Source: an uncultured Clostridia bacterium (GTDB lineage: Bacteria; Bacillota; Clostridia; Christensenellales; Borkfalkiaceae). From it: a DNA stretch of 15,467 nt. The notes beneath the pieces were generated by a model. That model was not told where the DNA came from. It saw only the letters and a program-made list of their open reading frames with translations, and ran no database searches. Made by a program: the position numbers and the translations under genes. Numbering within the stretch: position 1 is the stretch's first letter; each line of letters begins with the position of its first letter. The DNA lies in the NCBI GenBank assembly GCA_947176485.1, contig CAMWQS010000029.1, forward strand, positions 1 to 15,467, in the 5' to 3' direction. Below are positions 14,150 through 15,467 of this stretch, piece by piece.

Positions 14150-14178
14150 TTGACATTCGGGCTAAAATATGCTACTAT
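14150..14178 (+). promoter_or_regulatory. Promoter of the MBL-fold hydrolase gene
   Basis: A perfect TTGACA (14150-14155) is separated by 17 nt from TACTAT (14173-14178). Transcription should start near 14185, leaving a leader of about 34 nt that contains AAAGGA 7-8 nt before the ATG. Confidence 0.75.
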
Positions 14179-14218
14179 TTGACGTAATAACGGTTAAGCA
14201 ATTACAAAGGAAAAACGC

Positions 14219-14977
14219 ATGAAAATCATTTGGCACGGCACGGCATCGATTGAAATGAGCACCCAGACGGGAACGATTCTTTTTGACCCGTTCGTTCCGT
14301 TGAACGGCTCGCCCATCGACGTTAAGATAGAAGACTTCGTTAATTGCGACGATATTTTTATCACGCACGGACACTTCGACCATATTGCTAACTTGCCGGA
14401 GATTTATAAGCTTAACCCTAACGTCAAAATTCGCTGTACCAAAACCCCTTACCGCACGCTTGTAAAAAGCGGCATTCCGAAGGAAAATCTCGTACTTATT
14501 AATTTCGGCGACGAGCTTTGCGTCCACGATTTTAAGATACGCGTCTTTCACGGAAAGCACGCAAACTTGCCTAAGCTGACTTTTAGACGCGCCCACAAGT
14601 ACGTCCATGCGCCCACGAGAAAAAACATCCCTTATATCGTTCACGAAATTAAACGCTGCAAGGAACACGATGAAACCGTATTCTACGAAATAGAAGCCGA
14701 AGGAAAACGCGTATCCCTTATGGGAAGCTTGAACCTGCGTGAAGGCATCGGCTACCCCACCGACAGCGAACTTCTTATTATGGCTTATAACGGCTGGGAT
14801 GACAATTTCCCGCCCGCTGTTCGCGCCATAGAAACCTTAAAACCCCAAAAAATTTTCCTTGACCATTTCGACAACACTTTCCCGCCCCTTACTGAAGAAG
14901 TAAACGTTGCGCCAATATTAGAGAAATATTCGGGGAAGATACGGCTATTGGAACACAACAAAACCGAAGTCCTGTAA
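14219..14977 (+). CDS. Metallo-beta-lactamase-fold metal-dependent hydrolase (UlaG-like)
   Basis: The 252-aa protein is a cytoplasmic MBL-fold hydrolase of the UlaG/YhfI-like type. The N-terminus MKIIWHGTASIEM with FDPF (22-25) is typical of that group, and the metal motif HGHFDH spans 50-55. Later histidines fit as ligands: HGKHA (111-115) and LDHFDN (H216). At the point where the family usually has a metal-bridging aspartate (GDT-like), the sequence is LMGSLNL, so serine replaces it; activity or metal use may be altered. The substrate cannot be named. It is the first plus-strand gene, divergent from spoIIAA, with its own promoter and AAAGGA ribosome site. No obvious terminator follows before the tRNA promoter. 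Confidence 0.85.
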   Translation: MKIIWHGTASIEMSTQTGTILFDPFVPLNGSPIDVKIEDFVNCDDIFITHGHFDHIANLPEIYKLNPNVKIRCTKTPYRTLVKSGIPKENLVLINFGDELCVHDFKIRVFHGKHANLPKLTFRRAHKYVHAPTRKNIPYIVHEIKRCKEHDETVFYEIEAEGKRVSLMGSLNLREGIGYPTDSELLIMAYNGWDDNFPPAVRAIETLKPQKIFLDHFDNTFPPLTEEVNVAPILEKYSGKIRLLEHNKTEVL

Positions 14978-15033
14978 AAACCGATAGCAACAAATATTTT
15001 GAAGAAAATAGTTTAAATTGCTTTGAAAATTAC

Positions 15034-15062
15034 TTGACAAAATTTTGCGGGTATATTATTAT
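15034..15062 (+). promoter_or_regulatory. Promoter of the tRNA cluster
   Basis: A perfect TTGACA (15034-15039), 17 nt, then TATTAT (15057-15062). The predicted start is near 15069, about 30 nt before the first tRNA. This is the strong type of promoter expected for stable RNA. Confidence 0.8.
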
Positions 15063-15098
15063 ATTTTAGCATTATGCGTTAAGCGTAATTCCCTTTAA

Positions 15099-15175
15099 GG
15101 GCCTTTAGCTCAGTTGGTTAGAGCGGTCGGCTCATAACCGATTGGTCCGCGGTTCGAGTCCGTGAAGGCCCACCA
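15099..15175 (+). tRNA. tRNA with CAU anticodon, probably tRNA-Ile2 (lysidine-modified)
   Basis: A complete 77-nt cloverleaf with encoded CCA: acceptor GGGCCTT/AAGGCCC, anticodon loop CTCATAA, T-loop TTCGAGT. The G1-C72 pair rules out initiator tRNA. C4-G69 and C5-G68 are pairs known to favour TilS lysidine synthetase, and the sequence resembles Bacillus tRNA-Ile2, so Ile2 is preferred over elongator Met. The choice is not certain. Confidence 0.85.
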
Positions 15176-15196
15176 TCTTAATATTGTTTTTTATTT

Positions 15197-15274
15197 GGCC
15201 CTATAGCTCAGTTTGGTTAGAGCGCCAGCCTGTCACGCTGGAGGTCGACGGTTCGAGCCCGTTTGGGGTCGCCA
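15197..15274 (+). tRNA. tRNA-Asp (GUC)
   Basis: A complete 78-nt cloverleaf with encoded CCA and discriminator G73. The anticodon loop is CTGTCAC and the anticodon stem CCAGC/GCTGG is perfect. The acceptor GGCCCTA/TGGGGTC contains two G-U wobbles. The D-loop has one extra T. As a GUN-anticodon tRNA it is a substrate of the Tgt/QueA pathway encoded at 6763-8911. Confidence 0.95.
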
Positions 15275-15303
15275 AATTTTTTTAAAGCGCCGAAAGGCGT
15301 TAT

Positions 15304-15379
15304 GCCTCGGTAGCTCAGATGGTAGAGCGGTGGACTGAAAATCCATATGTCGGCGGTTCGATTCCACCCCGAGGCACCA
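15304..15379 (+). tRNA. tRNA-Phe (GAA)
   Basis: A complete 76-nt cloverleaf with encoded CCA: acceptor GCCTCGG/CCGAGGC, anticodon loop CTGAAAA. The T-stem is GGCGG/CCACC, in which C at 15354 faces A at 15366, a mismatch where T-A is expected. Confidence 0.95.
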
Positions 15380-15396
15380 CCCGAACGGGCGGAACT

Positions 15397-15467
15397 GCTG
15401 GTGTAGCTCAATTGGCAGAGCAGCTGATTTGTAATCAGCAGGTTGTGGGTTCGATTCCAATCACCAG
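15397..15467 (+). tRNA. tRNA-Thr (UGU), cut at the window end
   Basis: Acceptor 5' strand GCTGGTG, D-stem GCTC/GAGC, anticodon stem GCTGA/TCAGC with loop TTTGTAA, T-loop TTCGATT. The window ends after CACCAG, so the last acceptor base, discriminator and CCA are outside. In the T-stem GTGGG/CCAAT, G at 15447 faces A at 15459, a mismatch. Confidence 0.92.

Noticed and set aside
14162..14668. 168-codon minus-strand frame
   Set aside because: It is fully antisense to the well-supported MBL-fold hydrolase and its promoter, and shows no domain features.
15217..15460. Two minus-strand open frames of 64 and 75 codons
   Set aside because: They are antisense to the tRNA-Asp, Phe and Thr genes; such frames are classic false hypothetical proteins caused by tRNA sequence.

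Overview
The window looks like chromosomal DNA from a spore-forming (or sporulation-gene-carrying) low-to-mid GC Clostridia bacterium (Bacillota), possibly from the Christensenellales or relatives. The evidence is a spoIIA operon (spoIIAA-spoIIAB-sigF), a six-cysteine SCIFF ranthipeptide with its radical SAM maturase, and the gene order ruvC-ruvA-ruvB-queA-tgt-yajC-TIGR04086-SCIFF-maturase-secD-secF-recJ, which is familiar from Clostridia. Genus and species cannot be read from this sequence. I see no insertion sequence, prophage, CRISPR array or attachment site.

Layout. Positions 1-14027 carry fourteen protein genes, all on the minus strand, so transcription runs from high to low coordinates. 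From the right these are: spoIIAA, spoIIAB and sigF (14027-12547), closed by a strong terminator; a class I aminotransferase with its own promoter (12446-11259); the Holliday-junction and queuosine operon ruvC-ruvA-ruvB-queA-tgt (11096-6763); the Sec-accessory and ranthipeptide block yajC, TIGR04086 membrane protein, SCIFF peptide, SCIFF maturase, secD and secF (6649-1526); and a 3'-truncated recJ (1469-1). From 14150 the plus strand is used: a metallo-beta-lactamase-fold hydrolase (14219-14977), then a tRNA cluster Ile2(CAU)-Asp(GUC)-Phe(GAA)-Thr(UGU), with the last tRNA cut by the window end.

How the genes work together. RuvABC and RecJ handle recombination intermediates. Tgt and QueA carry out consecutive steps of tRNA queuosine synthesis. 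YajC, SecD and SecF are accessory subunits of the Sec translocon. The SCIFF peptide is a RiPP precursor that its neighbouring radical SAM/SPASM enzyme should cross-link, and the pair sits inside the Sec-accessory block. SpoIIAA, SpoIIAB and SigF are the anti-anti-sigma factor, anti-sigma factor and first forespore sigma factor of sporulation.

Most notable observations: (1) the 51-residue SCIFF gene, and the hairpin and T-run separating it from a maturase with no visible Shine-Dalgarno; (2) an 11-bp terminator-like hairpin whose 3' arm contains the Shine-Dalgarno of the TIGR04086 gene; (3) SecD and SecF paralogues that both lack the transmembrane aspartate of the proton pathway; (4) a near-consensus promoter that makes ruvC mRNA essentially leaderless, with an exact Spo0A-box match between its -35 and -10; (5) T-stem mismatches at the same position in two of four tRNAs. 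No wholly new system is evident. The best candidates for new biology are the regulatory architecture of the SCIFF/Sec block and the degenerate SecDF.
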